From Microbacteriaceae bacterium (lineage in GTDB: Bacteria; Actinomycetota; Actinomycetes; Actinomycetales; Microbacteriaceae): a DNA stretch of 64,000 bases. The notes beneath the pieces were generated by a model. That model did no database searches. It worked only from the letters and a program-made list of their open reading frames with translations, and was not told where the DNA came from. The stretch spans positions 62,001-126,000 of the forward strand of contig JAHBSP010000005.1 in the NCBI GenBank assembly GCA_019639055.1, in the 5' to 3' direction. This document shows, one piece after another, positions 35,591-45,260 of this stretch (position 1 is its first letter; each line of letters starts with the position of its first letter). The translations under genes and the position numbers were made by a program.

Positions 35591-36178
35591 ATGATCTCTA
35601 GCTTGCGTGGCACCGTTCTCGGTTACGCGGATGGGCGTCTAATTATCGAAACCGGCGGCGTCGGTTTTAGTGTGAATGTCCCCGTGAACTTAGGTTTGCT
35701 TTCGAAAGTTGGCGAAGAAGCTTTTATCTACACTCATTTGGTTGTTCGCGAAGACGCGATGACCCTTTATGGTTTTGGTTCGGAATCCGAGCAGAAACTT
35801 TTCTTAGTGCTCACCGGGGTATCCGGTGTCGGGCCAAGGATTGCTTTGGCATTGATTGGTCAACTATCAGTCACCGAAATTGCCACCGCGGTTGCAACAG
35901 AAAATGATGCCGTATTTAGAAGTGTTCCGGGCATCGGGCCAAAACTGGCAAAACTTATCGTGGTTTCTCTTTCTGGCAAACTCGATACTGTGGCAATCTC
36001 TGCCAGCACTCACGGGATTTCAAAAGACATTATTGAGCAACTGGTTCAGGCACTCACCGGGCTCGGTTACCCCGCCACAGCGGCAGAAAAAGTTGCCAAA
36101 GATGTTGCGCTTGAGAACCCGAAAGCAGAAATTGGTGTGTTGCTGAAATCCGCTTTGACTGAATTGGCGGCAAAATGA
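35591..36178 (+). CDS. ruvA: Holliday junction DNA helicase subunit RuvA
   Basis: A 195-residue protein: N-terminal OB fold ([20 protein letters not shown]), two helix-hairpin-helix units ([17 protein letters not shown] and [16 protein letters not shown]) and a C-terminal RuvB-binding domain. Forms the tetramer that holds the four-way junction. Overlaps ruvB by 4 bases. Confidence 0.95.
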   Translation: MISSLRGTVLGYADGRLIIETGGVGFSVNVPVNLGLLSKVGEEAFIYTHLVVREDAMTLYGFGSESEQKLFLVLTGVSGVGPRIALALIGQLSVTEIATAVATENDAVFRSVPGIGPKLAKLIVVSLSGKLDTVAISASTHGISKDIIEQLVQALTGLGYPATAAEKVAKDVALENPKAEIGVLLKSALTELAAK

Positions 36179-37185
36179 GCATAGTGGATGACGAAGCCGG
36201 TGAAATTGAACGCCAAGTTGAGAGCGCACTAAGGCCCCAAAACTTAGAAGAGTTTGTTGGGCAGGTTAAAGTTCGCAAACAACTCGGACTAATTTTGAAT
36301 GCTGCCAAGTCTCAGGGGCGCGCTGCAGACCACATTCTGCTTGCTGGTCCTCCAGGACTTGGTAAAACCACTTTGGCGATGATTGTTGCTGCCGAAAGTC
36401 ATCACCCTATTCGAATCACTAGTGGGCCAACAATCACCCATGCCGGAGATTTGGCGTCTATTCTTTCCAGCCTGCAAGAGGGCGAAGTCCTTTTTATCGA
36501 CGAAATTCACCGAATGTCCAGACCAGCGGAAGAAATGCTTTATCTAGCGATGGAAGATTTCCGTGTCGATGTGATGGTGGGTAAGGGGCCAGGTGCTACA
36601 AGCATCCCGCTTCAGCTTCCCGAATTTACGCTGGTCGGCGCCACAACACGTAGCGGTTTACTTCCCAGTCCTTTGCGAGATCGTTTCGGTTTTACCGCGC
36701 ATTTGGAGTATTACGACGACAACGATTTGAAACGGATTTTGAGCAGAAGCGCCAACCTACTGGGAATCGAACTACCAGCCGAGGCTGCTGAACTTTTAGC
36801 TAGCAGGTCCCGCGGCACCCCGCGTATTGCCAACCGTCTACTTCGGAGAGTGCGCGATTTTGCGGTGGTAGAAAAGCATCCGGTGAATTTAGAAAGCGTT
36901 GAAAAAACACTGGAAATCTACGAGGTGGATGCTTTCGGGCTAGACAGGCTGGATCGGTCTGTACTGGATGCGCTAATCTCCAATTTCTCTGGCGGACCTG
37001 TGGGTCTAAAAACACTCGCGGTGGCCGTGGGTGAAGAGGCTGAGACAGTTGAAGAAGTGGTTGAGCCGTTCCTGCTCAGATTAGGGATGCTGCGCCGCAC
37101 CAACCGCGGAAGGGTGGCAACACCGCAGGCATATAAGCATTTGGGGAAGTCGCTACCAGACAGCGGGTTATTCGATAGCCTATAA
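36175..37185 (+). CDS. ruvB: Holliday junction DNA helicase subunit RuvB
   Basis: A 336-residue AAA+ motor: Walker [11 protein letters not shown] near 58, Walker [11 protein letters not shown] near 108, arginine finger region [11 protein letters not shown], and a C-terminal winged helix ([15 protein letters not shown]). Drives branch migration with RuvA. Its stop lies inside the -10 hexamer of the next promoter candidate. Confidence 0.96.
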   Translation: MSIVDDEAGEIERQVESALRPQNLEEFVGQVKVRKQLGLILNAAKSQGRAADHILLAGPPGLGKTTLAMIVAAESHHPIRITSGPTITHAGDLASILSSLQEGEVLFIDEIHRMSRPAEEMLYLAMEDFRVDVMVGKGPGATSIPLQLPEFTLVGATTRSGLLPSPLRDRFGFTAHLEYYDDNDLKRILSRSANLLGIELPAEAAELLASRSRGTPRIANRLLRRVRDFAVVEKHPVNLESVEKTLEIYEVDAFGLDRLDRSVLDALISNFSGGPVGLKTLAVAVGEEAETVEEVVEPFLLRLGMLRRTNRGRVATPQAYKHLGKSLPDSGLFDSL

Positions 37186-37186
37186 T
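37157..37186 (+). promoter_or_regulatory. candidate promoter for yajC-secD-secF
   Basis: A perfect TATAAT (37181-37186) lies 18 bp after CAGACA (37157-37162), which matches four of six -35 bases. The -10 overlaps the ruvB stop codon. Transcription would start near 37193, about 42 nt before the yajC GTG. Confidence 0.45.
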
Positions 37187-37234
37187 CTCTAGGGGGCTTC
37201 TTCTTATGTCCTGTTTATATTGAAAGGCTTTTGC

Positions 37235-37606
37235 GTGTATAACCTTTTCCTCATTTTTGAGACCGATACAACCGCCACCGAGGCAGCCGGTTTTGACCCG
37301 ACAATGCTGATGCTTCCAATTCTTGGTGCTGCACTAATTTTCTTCATGTGGCGCTCAAACAAAAGGCGCAAGGATCAGCAGGAGCAACTTACTTCATCAC
37401 TTGTGCCTGGCGTTGAAGTTATGACAACTTTCGGTCTTTTCGGAACGCTACTCTCCGTAGATTCAGAAACAAACGTTGCAGAGCTAGAGGTTGCTCCAGG
37501 AAATGTGCTCCGTGTGCACTCGCAAGCAATCGGTCGAGTAATCACTCCAGAAAGTTTTGAAGCAAGTGAGTCAGACAATGACGATACTGCTGAAGACAAC
37601 AAATAA
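37235..37606 (+). CDS. yajC: preprotein translocase subunit YajC
   Basis: A 123-residue YajC protein: one membrane helix (FDPTMLMLPILGAALIFFMW), then KRRKDQQEQLTSSLVPGVEV and TTFGLFGTLLSVD, and an acidic tail. It associates with SecDF at the translocon. GTG 37235 has AAAGG 7-8 nt upstream; TTG 37220 would place the start on the ribosome site. Confidence 0.9.
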   Translation: MYNLFLIFETDTTATEAAGFDPTMLMLPILGAALIFFMWRSNKRRKDQQEQLTSSLVPGVEVMTTFGLFGTLLSVDSETNVAELEVAPGNVLRVHSQAIGRVITPESFEASESDNDDTAEDNK

Positions 37607-37635
37607 CGCACAAATTATCGAATAGGACTTTCTAA

Positions 37636-39357
37636 GTGGCTCTTGACTCCATTCAGAAACAGGCGGTTAAGTCACTCTCGTGGCTCGGCGCAATTTTCAT
37701 TACCCTGCTTTTGGTACTCGGTATCGGCGTAATTTTTGATGGAGCTAGCTGGACACCGAAACTGGCTCTTGACCTCGAGGGTGGTACACAGATTGTGCTT
37801 ACCCCGAGAGTTGCAGAGGGGGAGAGTGTATCTGGTGAACAGCTAGATCAGGCTGTTGCAATCATCCGCCAACGTGTCGATGCTTCCGGTGTTTCGGAAA
37901 CTGAAATCACAACTCAGGGTGGAACAAACATCGTTGTTTCTATGCCAGGACGCCCAGATCAAGCCACTATGGAACGTATTCAGGCAAGCGCGCAGCTTAC
38001 TTTCCGTCCGGTTTTCCTTGTCGATTATTCTGCAACTAGTTCAGCTACTGACGACCCTGCAACGGATGAGTTGGTAACAGACGAGGAAGAAACTACCGAA
38101 GAAGACTCCACTGCCACAGATGAAAATCCAACAGATGCAACCGATGTTGCTTGGATAACTGAAGAGCGCGTGGCAGAGTTCACTAATTTTGTTTGTGGAG
38201 CAGAAACAGCTGAGGATGTTTCGCTAGCAGACCCAACCCTTCCGGTGCTTGCCTGCGACACTACAAATACTGTGAAGTACCTGCTCGGTCCAATCATGCT
38301 AACCGGAGAGTCAATCACCGATGCTCAGGCAGTTCAGCGCACAGGTTCCACAGGTATTGCCACAAACGCATGGGCTATTTCACTTCAGTTTGATTCCAAC
38401 GGTTCCGCTATTTTTGAGCAGGTTACACGCACGCTGATTTCACTTCCAGATCCGCGCAATCAGTTCGCGATCATTATTGACGGTAACGTGCTTTTGGCTC
38501 CGGTTTCGCAGGCAATTATTGCCGATGGTCGGGCCGAAATTTCCAGCGATTACAACCCATACACACAAGAAACAGCTCAGGCACTAGCTGACCAGCTAAA
38601 GTTTGGTGCTTTACCTTTCAGCTTCACCATTGAGACTGTAAACCAGATTTCAGCAACGCTTGGTTCATACCAGCTCACCGCAGGTCTTATAGCCGGTGGT
38701 ATTGGTTTGCTACTGGTCGTTCTATACTCCCTGGTCCAGTACCGTGCACTCGGAACTGTGACAATATTCTCACTTGCAGTAGCGGGTGCATTCACCTACC
38801 TCATCTTGACTATCCTTTCGTGGCGTCAAGGCTACCGACTATCTCTTGCTGGTGTCGCCGGTGTGATTGTGGCGGTGGGTATAACGGCCGACTCGTTTAT
38901 TGTCTACTTTGAGCGCATCCGTGACGAACTTCGAGACGGGAAGAGTCTCGGACATTCGGTAGAAAACGGATGGAAGCGTGCTTTGAGAACGATTTTGGCA
39001 TCCGATGGCGTGAACCTTTTGGCGGCGATTGTGCTGTACTTGCTTGCTGTTGGTAGCGTTCGTGGTTTCGCATTCACCCTTGGTTTAACCACAATTATTG
39101 ACGTCTTGGTTGTCTCTATGTTTACTCACCCCGTTCTGCAACTAATTTCTAGGTGGAGATTCTTTGGGGGCGGACACAAGATGTCTGGCCTTGACCCTGA
39201 AGCATTAGGTGCTGTTTACCGAGGCCGTGTTCAATTCCGTGAGCCGGTTGTGCGTAGTGCTCAGGGCAAGGGCGCAAAGAGTGCCAAGAGTTTGAAAGAG
39301 GCACAAAAACGTCAAACCATAGCCGAGCGTAAGGCAAGTCAGGAGGCTGACCGATGA
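37636..39357 (+). CDS. secD: protein translocase subunit SecD
   Basis: A 573-residue six-helix RND-type protein that uses proton motive force to pull secreted proteins through SecYEG. LALDLEGGTQIVLTPR is the D1 motif, and LGSYQLTAGLIAGGIGLLLV and later helices form the membrane core. An acidic Thr/Glu/Asp-rich insert (about residues 133-172) interrupts the periplasmic-side domain and looks disordered. The C-terminus is basic. GTG start; overlaps secF by 4 bases. Confidence 0.94.
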   Translation: MALDSIQKQAVKSLSWLGAIFITLLLVLGIGVIFDGASWTPKLALDLEGGTQIVLTPRVAEGESVSGEQLDQAVAIIRQRVDASGVSETEITTQGGTNIVVSMPGRPDQATMERIQASAQLTFRPVFLVDYSATSSATDDPATDELVTDEEETTEEDSTATDENPTDATDVAWITEERVAEFTNFVCGAETAEDVSLADPTLPVLACDTTNTVKYLLGPIMLTGESITDAQAVQRTGSTGIATNAWAISLQFDSNGSAIFEQVTRTLISLPDPRNQFAIIIDGNVLLAPVSQAIIADGRAEISSDYNPYTQETAQALADQLKFGALPFSFTIETVNQISATLGSYQLTAGLIAGGIGLLLVVLYSLVQYRALGTVTIFSLAVAGAFTYLILTILSWRQGYRLSLAGVAGVIVAVGITADSFIVYFERIRDELRDGKSLGHSVENGWKRALRTILASDGVNLLAAIVLYLLAVGSVRGFAFTLGLTTIIDVLVVSMFTHPVLQLISRWRFFGGGHKMSGLDPEALGAVYRGRVQFREPVVRSAQGKGAKSAKSLKEAQKRQTIAERKASQEADR

Positions 39358-40316
39358 GCATGCTAACTTCTCTCGGTAACGATCTATACACGGGTGAAAA
39401 ATCTTTCAAATTCATCCCTAATCGTAAGCTTTGGCTAAGCATCGGTTTAATCACTGTGCTGATTTCAATTCTGATTCCATTCCTTCGTGGTGGATTCAAC
39501 TTCGGTATCGAATTCACCGGTGGAACCGAGTTCCAGGTTGAGGGTGCACACGTAGCCTCTGAAGCTCAGGTATTGGAGACAGTCCAAGCAGTAGTTGGTA
39601 ATCAGCAGGTTACGGTAACCACAATCGGTGGTAATAACTTCCGTATTCACACCGGTGAACTAGTTGAAACTGATCGCGATTCGATTGTTGCCGGTCTTGT
39701 TGAACTCTTGGAAGTTTCAGCCGATGACGTCACTATCAACGAGGTTGGTGGATCCTGGGGTGCAGATATAACCTCGAAGATGATTCGTGGTCTTATCGTA
39801 TTCGTTTTGCTGGCTGGATTGGCTTTGGCTGTTTATTTCCGTACTTGGCGAATGTCACTTGCGGCGATGGGTAAGCTACTCCACGACCTGATCGTAACGG
39901 CCGGCGTGTATGCGCTAACAGGCTTTGAAGTCACACCTGCAACAGTGATTGGTTTCTTGACCATTCTTGGATATTCACTTTACGACGCTGTGGTGGTTTT
40001 CGATAAAGTGCGTGAAAACACTAAGACCCTAGAGAAGCCAGATAAACAGAGCTTTTTGGATCAAATTAACCTTGCAGTAAACCAGACACTAGTGCGTTCG
40101 ATTAACACTTCTGTAGTGGCTGTATTGCCTGTTGCGGCGATTCTTTTCACCGCAATAGTGTTCTTGGGTACTGGAACGCTTAGAGATATTTCTTTGGCGT
40201 TGTTTGTTGGTATTTTGGTAGCCACCTATTCGACGCTATTTATTGGATCTCCGCTGTATGGAGCATTGGAAGCGGCGAATCCGCAACTTAATAAGGGCAA
40301 AGCTAAAAAACAATAA
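39354..40316 (+). CDS. secF: protein translocase subunit SecF
   Basis: A 320-residue partner of SecD with six membrane helices. GIEFTGGTEFQVEG is the characteristic first loop, and VIGFLTILGYSLYDAVVVFD with TLVRSINTSVVAVLPV are the conserved helix 4 and 5 motifs. Coupled to secD by a 4-base overlap. Confidence 0.94.
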   Translation: MSMLTSLGNDLYTGEKSFKFIPNRKLWLSIGLITVLISILIPFLRGGFNFGIEFTGGTEFQVEGAHVASEAQVLETVQAVVGNQQVTVTTIGGNNFRIHTGELVETDRDSIVAGLVELLEVSADDVTINEVGGSWGADITSKMIRGLIVFVLLAGLALAVYFRTWRMSLAAMGKLLHDLIVTAGVYALTGFEVTPATVIGFLTILGYSLYDAVVVFDKVRENTKTLEKPDKQSFLDQINLAVNQTLVRSINTSVVAVLPVAAILFTAIVFLGTGTLRDISLALFVGILVATYSTLFIGSPLYGALEAANPQLNKGKAKKQ

Positions 40317-40331
40317 CTTTAGCGCCTCTGA

Positions 40332-40368
40332 CACCTGGCATGACTGAGCTTAGACACGGCCACAGGTG
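40332..40368 (+). terminator. possible intrinsic terminator after secF
   Basis: CACCTG (40332-40337) pairs with CAGGTG (40363-40368), extended by GC/GC across a two-base bulge. The loop is long and the following AATTTT is a short T-run. A moderate candidate between secF and the rsh gene. Confidence 0.35.
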
Positions 40369-40394
40369 GTAATTTTGAAGATGAGGGGGTGCGT

Positions 40395-42626
40395 ATGAGC
40401 ATTGAAAATCAATCCATAAGATGGACTCTGCTACCGCGCCTCTTTACTAGGCAGGTTGATTCTGCGATTGAGCCGGTTTTGAAAACCATTAAGGCAAACA
40501 ATTCTAAAGCGGATCTTGCACTGGTTGAGCGGGCATACCATGTGGCAAATATTGCCCACACTGGCCAGTTTAGAAGAAGTGGTGAACCATACATCACGCA
40601 TCCTGTTGCAGTCGCGCAGATTCTGGCTGACTTAGGTTTAGGTCCAATTACTATTGCAGCTGCGTTGCTACATGACACGGTAGAAGACACCGATTATTCA
40701 CAAGAACAACTTGAAGAAGATTTTGGTGACGAGATTGCCATGCTCGTTGATGGAGTTACAAAACTAGACAAGCTGAAATTTGGCGAAACGGCTGAGGCAG
40801 AGACTCTGCGCAAAATGGTTGTGGCCATGTCTAAAGATCTGCGAGTACTACTAATCAAACTTGCAGACCGTCTTCATAACGCTCGCACCTGGGGCTTTAT
40901 GCCAGCAGAATCTGCAGCCCGAAAGGCTAAAGAGACTATTGAGATTTATGCCCCTCTTGCTCACCGACTGGGTATCCAGTCAATAAAGACTGAACTTGAA
41001 GATCTTTCTTTTGCGGTATTACAGCCGAAACTTTATATAGAAATTGAGAATCTGGTTAAGCAGCGGGCGCCTGAACGTGATGCTTTTCTTGACGAAGTAG
41101 TTTCAGCGCTTAAAGAAGATATGCGTTCGGTTAAGGTCCGCGGTAGGATTGCCGGTCGTCCGAAAGAGTACTATTCGATATATCAAAAGATGATTGTCCG
41201 TGGCAAAGAGTTTGATGAAATCTATGACCTAGTTGGAGTGCGCATAGTTGTGAACTCAATCAGGGACTGTTACGCGATGCTTGGCGCAATTCATTCCAGA
41301 TGGAATCCCTTACCAGGAAGGTTCAAAGATTACATCGCCATGCCAAAATTTAATCTGTATCAGTCTTTGCACACTACTGTCATCGGCCCCAAAGGCAGGA
41401 CTGTAGAAATTCAGATTAGGACTGAGGAAATGCACCGTATGGCTGAATACGGTGTAGCTGCGCACTGGAAATACAAGCAGGGACAGTCAGGTAGCGACAA
41501 GTCTGCTGCTACTGAAGCCAATATGACTTGGCTTGCGCATATTAGTGACTGGCAACAAGATACTTCAGACTCCTCAGAATTTCTCGATAATCTCCGTTTC
41601 GAGATCGGTGCAAAAGAACTTTATGTCTTTACCCCAGCAGGTAGGGTCATCGGTCTTCCAAATGGAGCCACACCGGTAGATTTCGCATACGCTGTGCACA
41701 CTGAAGTGGGACACAGGGCAATGGGTGCAAAGGTTAACGGAAGGCTAGTGCCGCTTGAAACTCCTTTGGCAGCGGGCGATGTTATCGAGGTATTGACGTC
41801 CAAAAACCCGGATGCAGCTCCGAGCAAAGACTGGATGAACTTTGTGCAGAGTAACCGTGCCAAGTCAAAGATCAAACAGTGGTTTGTAAAAGAACGCCGT
41901 GATGAGGCAATAGAGCAGGGCAAGGAAGATCTTGCCAAGGCCATGCGTAAACGTAATTTAGCCATCCGTCAGCTAATGACACCAGACATTCTTGGCAAGG
42001 TTGTAAACCAGTTGCGCTATGAGGATATTTCCGGTCTCTACGCTGCAATTGGTGAAGGGCATATCTCTACGCAGTCGGTTATTGAGAAGGTCGTTGCTCT
42101 AATAGGTGAAGCTATTGATGAGGACGAGGACGAGTTCGTTGTTCCGCTTTCTAAGCCCAGCAAGATCAAGATTAGTGATTCCGGGGTTCTCGTAAAAGGT
42201 GCGCCAGATGTGCTCGTAAAGCTAGCAAAATGTTGCACACCTGTGCCAGGGGATGCAATTGTTGGTTTTATCACTCGTGGCTCTGGTGTATCGGTGCACA
42301 GAAGCGAATGCACCAACGTTGCAGAACTCATGAAACAACCTGATCGAATAATCGAGGTAAGCTGGGCTCCAACTCAACGCAGTGTATTCCTAGTACAAAT
42401 CCAGGTTGAAGCACTCGATAGGGCAGGGTTGCTTTCGGATATTACGCGCGTACTGTCTGAGCATCACGTAAATATACTTTCTGCATCAGTAAATACTTCG
42501 GCTGAGAGACTCGCACTAAGCCGCTATGTTTTCGAAATGGGTGACCCCACCCATCTTGATCGCGTTTTGAATGCGGTGCGCAGAATCGACGCTGTTTACG
42601 ATGTTTATCGAGTTAACAGCAACTAG
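40395..42626 (+). CDS. rsh: bifunctional (p)ppGpp synthetase/hydrolase (RelA/SpoT homologue)
   Basis: A 743-residue Rel enzyme: HD hydrolase (AALLHDTVEDTDYS near 90, KLADRLHNART near 155), synthetase (RGKEFDEIYDLVGVRIVV, KFNLYQSLHTTVIGP), TGS (LYVFTPAGRVIGLPNGATPV), then CCTPVPGDAIVGF and a C-terminal ACT domain. It makes and degrades the stringent alarmone. ATG 40395 follows GAGGGGG; GTG 40389 lies on that site. Its last 111 bases are overlapped by the convergent AbiEi-like frame. Confidence 0.94.
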   Translation: MSIENQSIRWTLLPRLFTRQVDSAIEPVLKTIKANNSKADLALVERAYHVANIAHTGQFRRSGEPYITHPVAVAQILADLGLGPITIAAALLHDTVEDTDYSQEQLEEDFGDEIAMLVDGVTKLDKLKFGETAEAETLRKMVVAMSKDLRVLLIKLADRLHNARTWGFMPAESAARKAKETIEIYAPLAHRLGIQSIKTELEDLSFAVLQPKLYIEIENLVKQRAPERDAFLDEVVSALKEDMRSVKVRGRIAGRPKEYYSIYQKMIVRGKEFDEIYDLVGVRIVVNSIRDCYAMLGAIHSRWNPLPGRFKDYIAMPKFNLYQSLHTTVIGPKGRTVEIQIRTEEMHRMAEYGVAAHWKYKQGQSGSDKSAATEANMTWLAHISDWQQDTSDSSEFLDNLRFEIGAKELYVFTPAGRVIGLPNGATPVDFAYAVHTEVGHRAMGAKVNGRLVPLETPLAAGDVIEVLTSKNPDAAPSKDWMNFVQSNRAKSKIKQWFVKERRDEAIEQGKEDLAKAMRKRNLAIRQLMTPDILGKVVNQLRYEDISGLYAAIGEGHISTQSVIEKVVALIGEAIDEDEDEFVVPLSKPSKIKISDSGVLVKGAPDVLVKLAKCCTPVPGDAIVGFITRGSGVSVHRSECTNVAELMKQPDRIIEVSWAPTQRSVFLVQIQVEALDRAGLLSDITRVLSEHHVNILSASVNTSAERLALSRYVFEMGDPTHLDRVLNAVRRIDAVYDVYRVNSN

Positions 42627-43106
42627 GTTCTGTTGAAAATTTTCACGAAGTGACCTAGAAATTGGAGTGCTAAGGGTAAGACTTTCAGGGACTCCTAGGT
42701 ATTTAGCCAATAGTGCAGTGGCAGTAATTTCCACATCTTTAGGACGGCTTAGACAGTCAATAAGAGTGCGAATTGGGTTGGTTATGGTTAGATTCCCAAT
42801 CTTTACTAATTCAACGGTAGATACGACGATGTGCGAAATTTTCGCTTTCTGAAATGTCCCACTTCGATGGCTGGGATGAGTGGCTATTTGCGGAATAAGT
42901 GGTGAGTTACCAAATCCATAAACCCACAGTGCGCTCTGCCTTTCTGCCCAGAAGTCTGGTTCAATTGAGGCAGCCAGAGCATTCGCCCGGGCTATAGAGG
43001 AATCTGAAATATCAAATGGGAAATAGAAATCCCCGCTGGAGAAAATTTCACCTCGGAGTATTAGTGATGAAGCCTCAGTTTCAGGAATGTCAGTTATGTG
43101 CAACAT
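42516..43106 (-). CDS. AbiEi-like (type IV antitoxin family) protein
   Basis: A protein of about 196 residues. The middle resembles the domain found in AbiEi-type proteins: a short N-terminal region, FWAERQSALWVYGFG, ISHIVVSTVELVKIGNLTITNP, and IRTLIDCLSRP. No nucleotidyltransferase toxin partner is adjacent, so it is an orphan of unknown role. ATG 43106 lies 6 nt after a TAAAAC extended -10-like sequence. The last 37 or so residues are antisense to the 3' end of rsh, so the original stop may have been lost. Confidence 0.5.
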   Translation of the reverse strand: MLHITDIPETEASSLILRGEIFSSGDFYFPFDISDSSIARANALAASIEPDFWAERQSALWVYGFGNSPLIPQIATHPSHRSGTFQKAKISHIVVSTVELVKIGNLTITNPIRTLIDCLSRPKDVEITATALLAKYLGVPESLTLSTPISRSLRENFQQNLVAVNSINIVNSVDSAHRIQNAIKMGGVTHFENIAA

Positions 43107-43167
43107 ATGCAAGTTTTAGCACTTGCAAGACAGCCCGCCAAATTTCTTTTTAGAAAACTGTGGATAA

Positions 43168-44409
43168 CTATTTTGAGATAGCGTCTAACCAGAGTTTTCT
43201 GGCGCTGATTGCTTCTTCAAGTTCCTTGATGTGTTTCTTATCCTTACCCTGCTTGGCAGATTCAAGATCTGCTTCAAGAGTAGCGATAGTATCTTCCAAT
43301 TGTTTTGCTGCGCTACTGGCACGTTCAAGCTTCTCTGGATCAGAGTCATTCCAAAGTTTTTGTTCTAAGCCACGAACATATGCTTCCACTTTGGCAAGAC
43401 GCTGTTCTTGAGATTTGCCGAGATGACGGGGCACAAAACCTGCTTTTTCAAATTGACTTTGAAAGGCGCGAAGCTTTGACTTAGCATCTTCAACATCTTT
43501 AGAAGTGAGAAGTTCTTCAGCACTAGCAAGGATTTCATCGCGCTTGGCAAGGATTTCTTCGCTAGCTTTCTCTACCTGTGCGTCAAGATCCTTTTTTGCG
43601 GTAAAAATCGAGTCACCGACTGCGTTGAATTGTGCCCACAGTTCGTCATCGATTTTATGCCCAGCACGACCGGCTGCTTTCCAATCATTCAAAAGGTTGC
43701 GGTAAGCAACAACTGCCTTGGTGTCACTTGGGTCTAACGCTTTGGCTTTTTCAATAAGCTCTTGTTTAGCTTTTCGAGCTAGTTTTTGGGTCGCTTCCAT
43801 TGTGCTAAAGAACTCTTTACGAGAACTCTCAAGCTGATTCTTTGCTGCACGGAAACGCTTCCACAACGGGTCAGTTATGTTTGAAGGAACTCGTCGGTGT
43901 GCCGCCTGTTCAGCCTTCCATTGATCAAATAGCTCATTGATTTTTTGGGTGGTTTGCTTCCACTGCACAGTCTTAGGATCTTTTTGCGCAAGCTTTTCAA
44001 TGGCTAAAACGATCTCTTCGCGTTTCTGGATGGTTTCTTGCAAAGCCTGTTTGCTGGCTTCACGAAGCTCTTTTGTTACCTCGGTCACTGCCGGTTCAAC
44101 AGCGGCTAATTTCGCGGTTAGGGAGTCTAAATCACCAACTGCCTTTGCGCTAGTGATAGCTTCCTGTAGTTCGCTATAGAGTTTTGCCACATTGCGTCCA
44201 ACAGTCTTGTGCTCGAGTCTAGAAATAAAGACATCGACTTGAGCTTCTAAATCAGTGAAACGCTTTGAGAAGAACTCAAGGGCTTCCTCTTTTGTACCGT
44301 CGGGGAATTGACCGACCTCTCGTTCACCGTCTTTTGTAATCACATAAACGTTGAGTTCGTCATCGACTCGGCCCCACTCATTGGTAGGTACAGTAGTGTT
44401 ATCGTCCAT
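43168..44409 (-). CDS. DUF349 domain-containing protein
   Basis: A 413-residue, highly charged, mostly coiled-coil protein with several DUF349 repeats, such as WKQTTQKINELFDQWKAEQA with DPLWKRFRAAKNQL and YRNLLNDWKAAGRAGHKIDD. Function is not established; the family is widespread in actinobacteria next to rel and a cyclophilin gene, as here. It follows the cyclophilin gene by 22 bases. Confidence 0.85.
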   Translation of the reverse strand: MDDNTTVPTNEWGRVDDELNVYVITKDGEREVGQFPDGTKEEALEFFSKRFTDLEAQVDVFISRLEHKTVGRNVAKLYSELQEAITSAKAVGDLDSLTAKLAAVEPAVTEVTKELREASKQALQETIQKREEIVLAIEKLAQKDPKTVQWKQTTQKINELFDQWKAEQAAHRRVPSNITDPLWKRFRAAKNQLESSRKEFFSTMEATQKLARKAKQELIEKAKALDPSDTKAVVAYRNLLNDWKAAGRAGHKIDDELWAQFNAVGDSIFTAKKDLDAQVEKASEEILAKRDEILASAEELLTSKDVEDAKSKLRAFQSQFEKAGFVPRHLGKSQEQRLAKVEAYVRGLEQKLWNDSDPEKLERASSAAKQLEDTIATLEADLESAKQGKDKKHIKELEEAISARKLWLDAISK

Positions 44410-44431
44410 CGTTAGTTAAGGCTAGCAAGGT

Positions 44432-45187
44432 TTAACTGAGCTTAAAGCCAGTAATTACAGTTTTTACAAGTGGGACGCCATCTTCAGAACCATCTGCGGT
44501 TCCTTTAGATGTAATCTCACTGATCAGATTTTCAAGTCCATCGACCACATGACCCACAACTGAGTACCCTCCAACATTGTCAGGAAGGATAGTGCTGTCA
44601 TCTAGAGTGATGAAGAACTGTGACCCCATTGAACTGGCATTACTGCCCGCACGGGCATATGCGATGGTTCCTTTCGGGTAAATAGCGCTGGATGGAGCGT
44701 TCTCGATAGGGCCAAATCTGAAGTCCGGACCTCCGGTTCCGTCGCCGTTCGGATCACCGCATTGGAGTAGGTAAAACCCGGGTGTTGTAGTCAACCTGTG
44801 ACATGTTACATCTTTGTAAAAATCTTCATTTACGAGTGTCACCAGGGCTGCAGTTGCTTGTGGAGCATTGATGCCGTCAAGGACGATGTCGAGTTTTACA
44901 TCGTTGAGTGTGAGTTCTCCAACCCATTCGCGGTTTTCTGAGATTGAAGGATCAGGAGCAGGAGCAAAAGTAGCTGTGGGAGTTGGGTCAGCAACTTCGG
45001 GTTCTGGTCTGGTGACCGCGAAAATAACTTGGGATGTTATTGCTAAGGCAATCACAAGTCCTCCAATAACAGCAGCCAGATTATTATCGCGTTTCCGGGT
45101 CGTTATAGTCTCTTGATGAACCTCTTGCCTAATCGCGTATGCTTGTGCCATTTGCCGAGCTTGCTTGTTCTCTTTACGTTTACTCAA
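44432..45187 (-). CDS. membrane-anchored peptidyl-prolyl cis-trans isomerase (cyclophilin type)
   Basis: A 251-residue protein with a charged cytoplasmic N-terminus, one membrane helix (LAAVIGGLVIALAITSQVIF), a Pro/Thr linker, and a cyclophilin domain outside (VTCHRLTTTPGFYLLQCGD, GTIAYARAGSNASSMGSQFF). It probably helps fold secreted proteins. Several cyclophilin active-site residues are divergent (for example Leu-Leu for the usual Ile-Gln before CGD). TTG 45187 follows GGAGG by 5 nt. Confidence 0.88.
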   Translation of the reverse strand: MSKRKENKQARQMAQAYAIRQEVHQETITTRKRDNNLAAVIGGLVIALAITSQVIFAVTRPEPEVADPTPTATFAPAPDPSISENREWVGELTLNDVKLDIVLDGINAPQATAALVTLVNEDFYKDVTCHRLTTTPGFYLLQCGDPNGDGTGGPDFRFGPIENAPSSAIYPKGTIAYARAGSNASSMGSQFFITLDDSTILPDNVGGYSVVGHVVDGLENLISEITSKGTADGSEDGVPLVKTVITGFKLS

Positions 45188-45248
45188 CTAAACCTCCGAT
45201 AAGTGATTCTACAAGGGAAACATAGGGATATTTGAGAGTCAGCTCGCA

Positions 45249-45254
45249 TAGCAT
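45249..45254 (+). promoter_or_regulatory. -10 element of a probable leaderless rarA transcript
   Basis: TAGCAT is followed by 6 nt and ATG 45261, with no ribosome site. Same geometry as thrS, parE and aroQ in this window. Confidence 0.4.
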
Positions 45255-45260
45255 TGAAGT

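Noticed and set aside
43159-43167. Perfect DnaA box (TGTGGATAA) between the DUF349 and AbiEi-like genes
   Set aside because: A single 9-mer is expected by chance about once per 130 kb on both strands; there is no cluster, no dnaA/dnaN and no AT-rich unwinding region.
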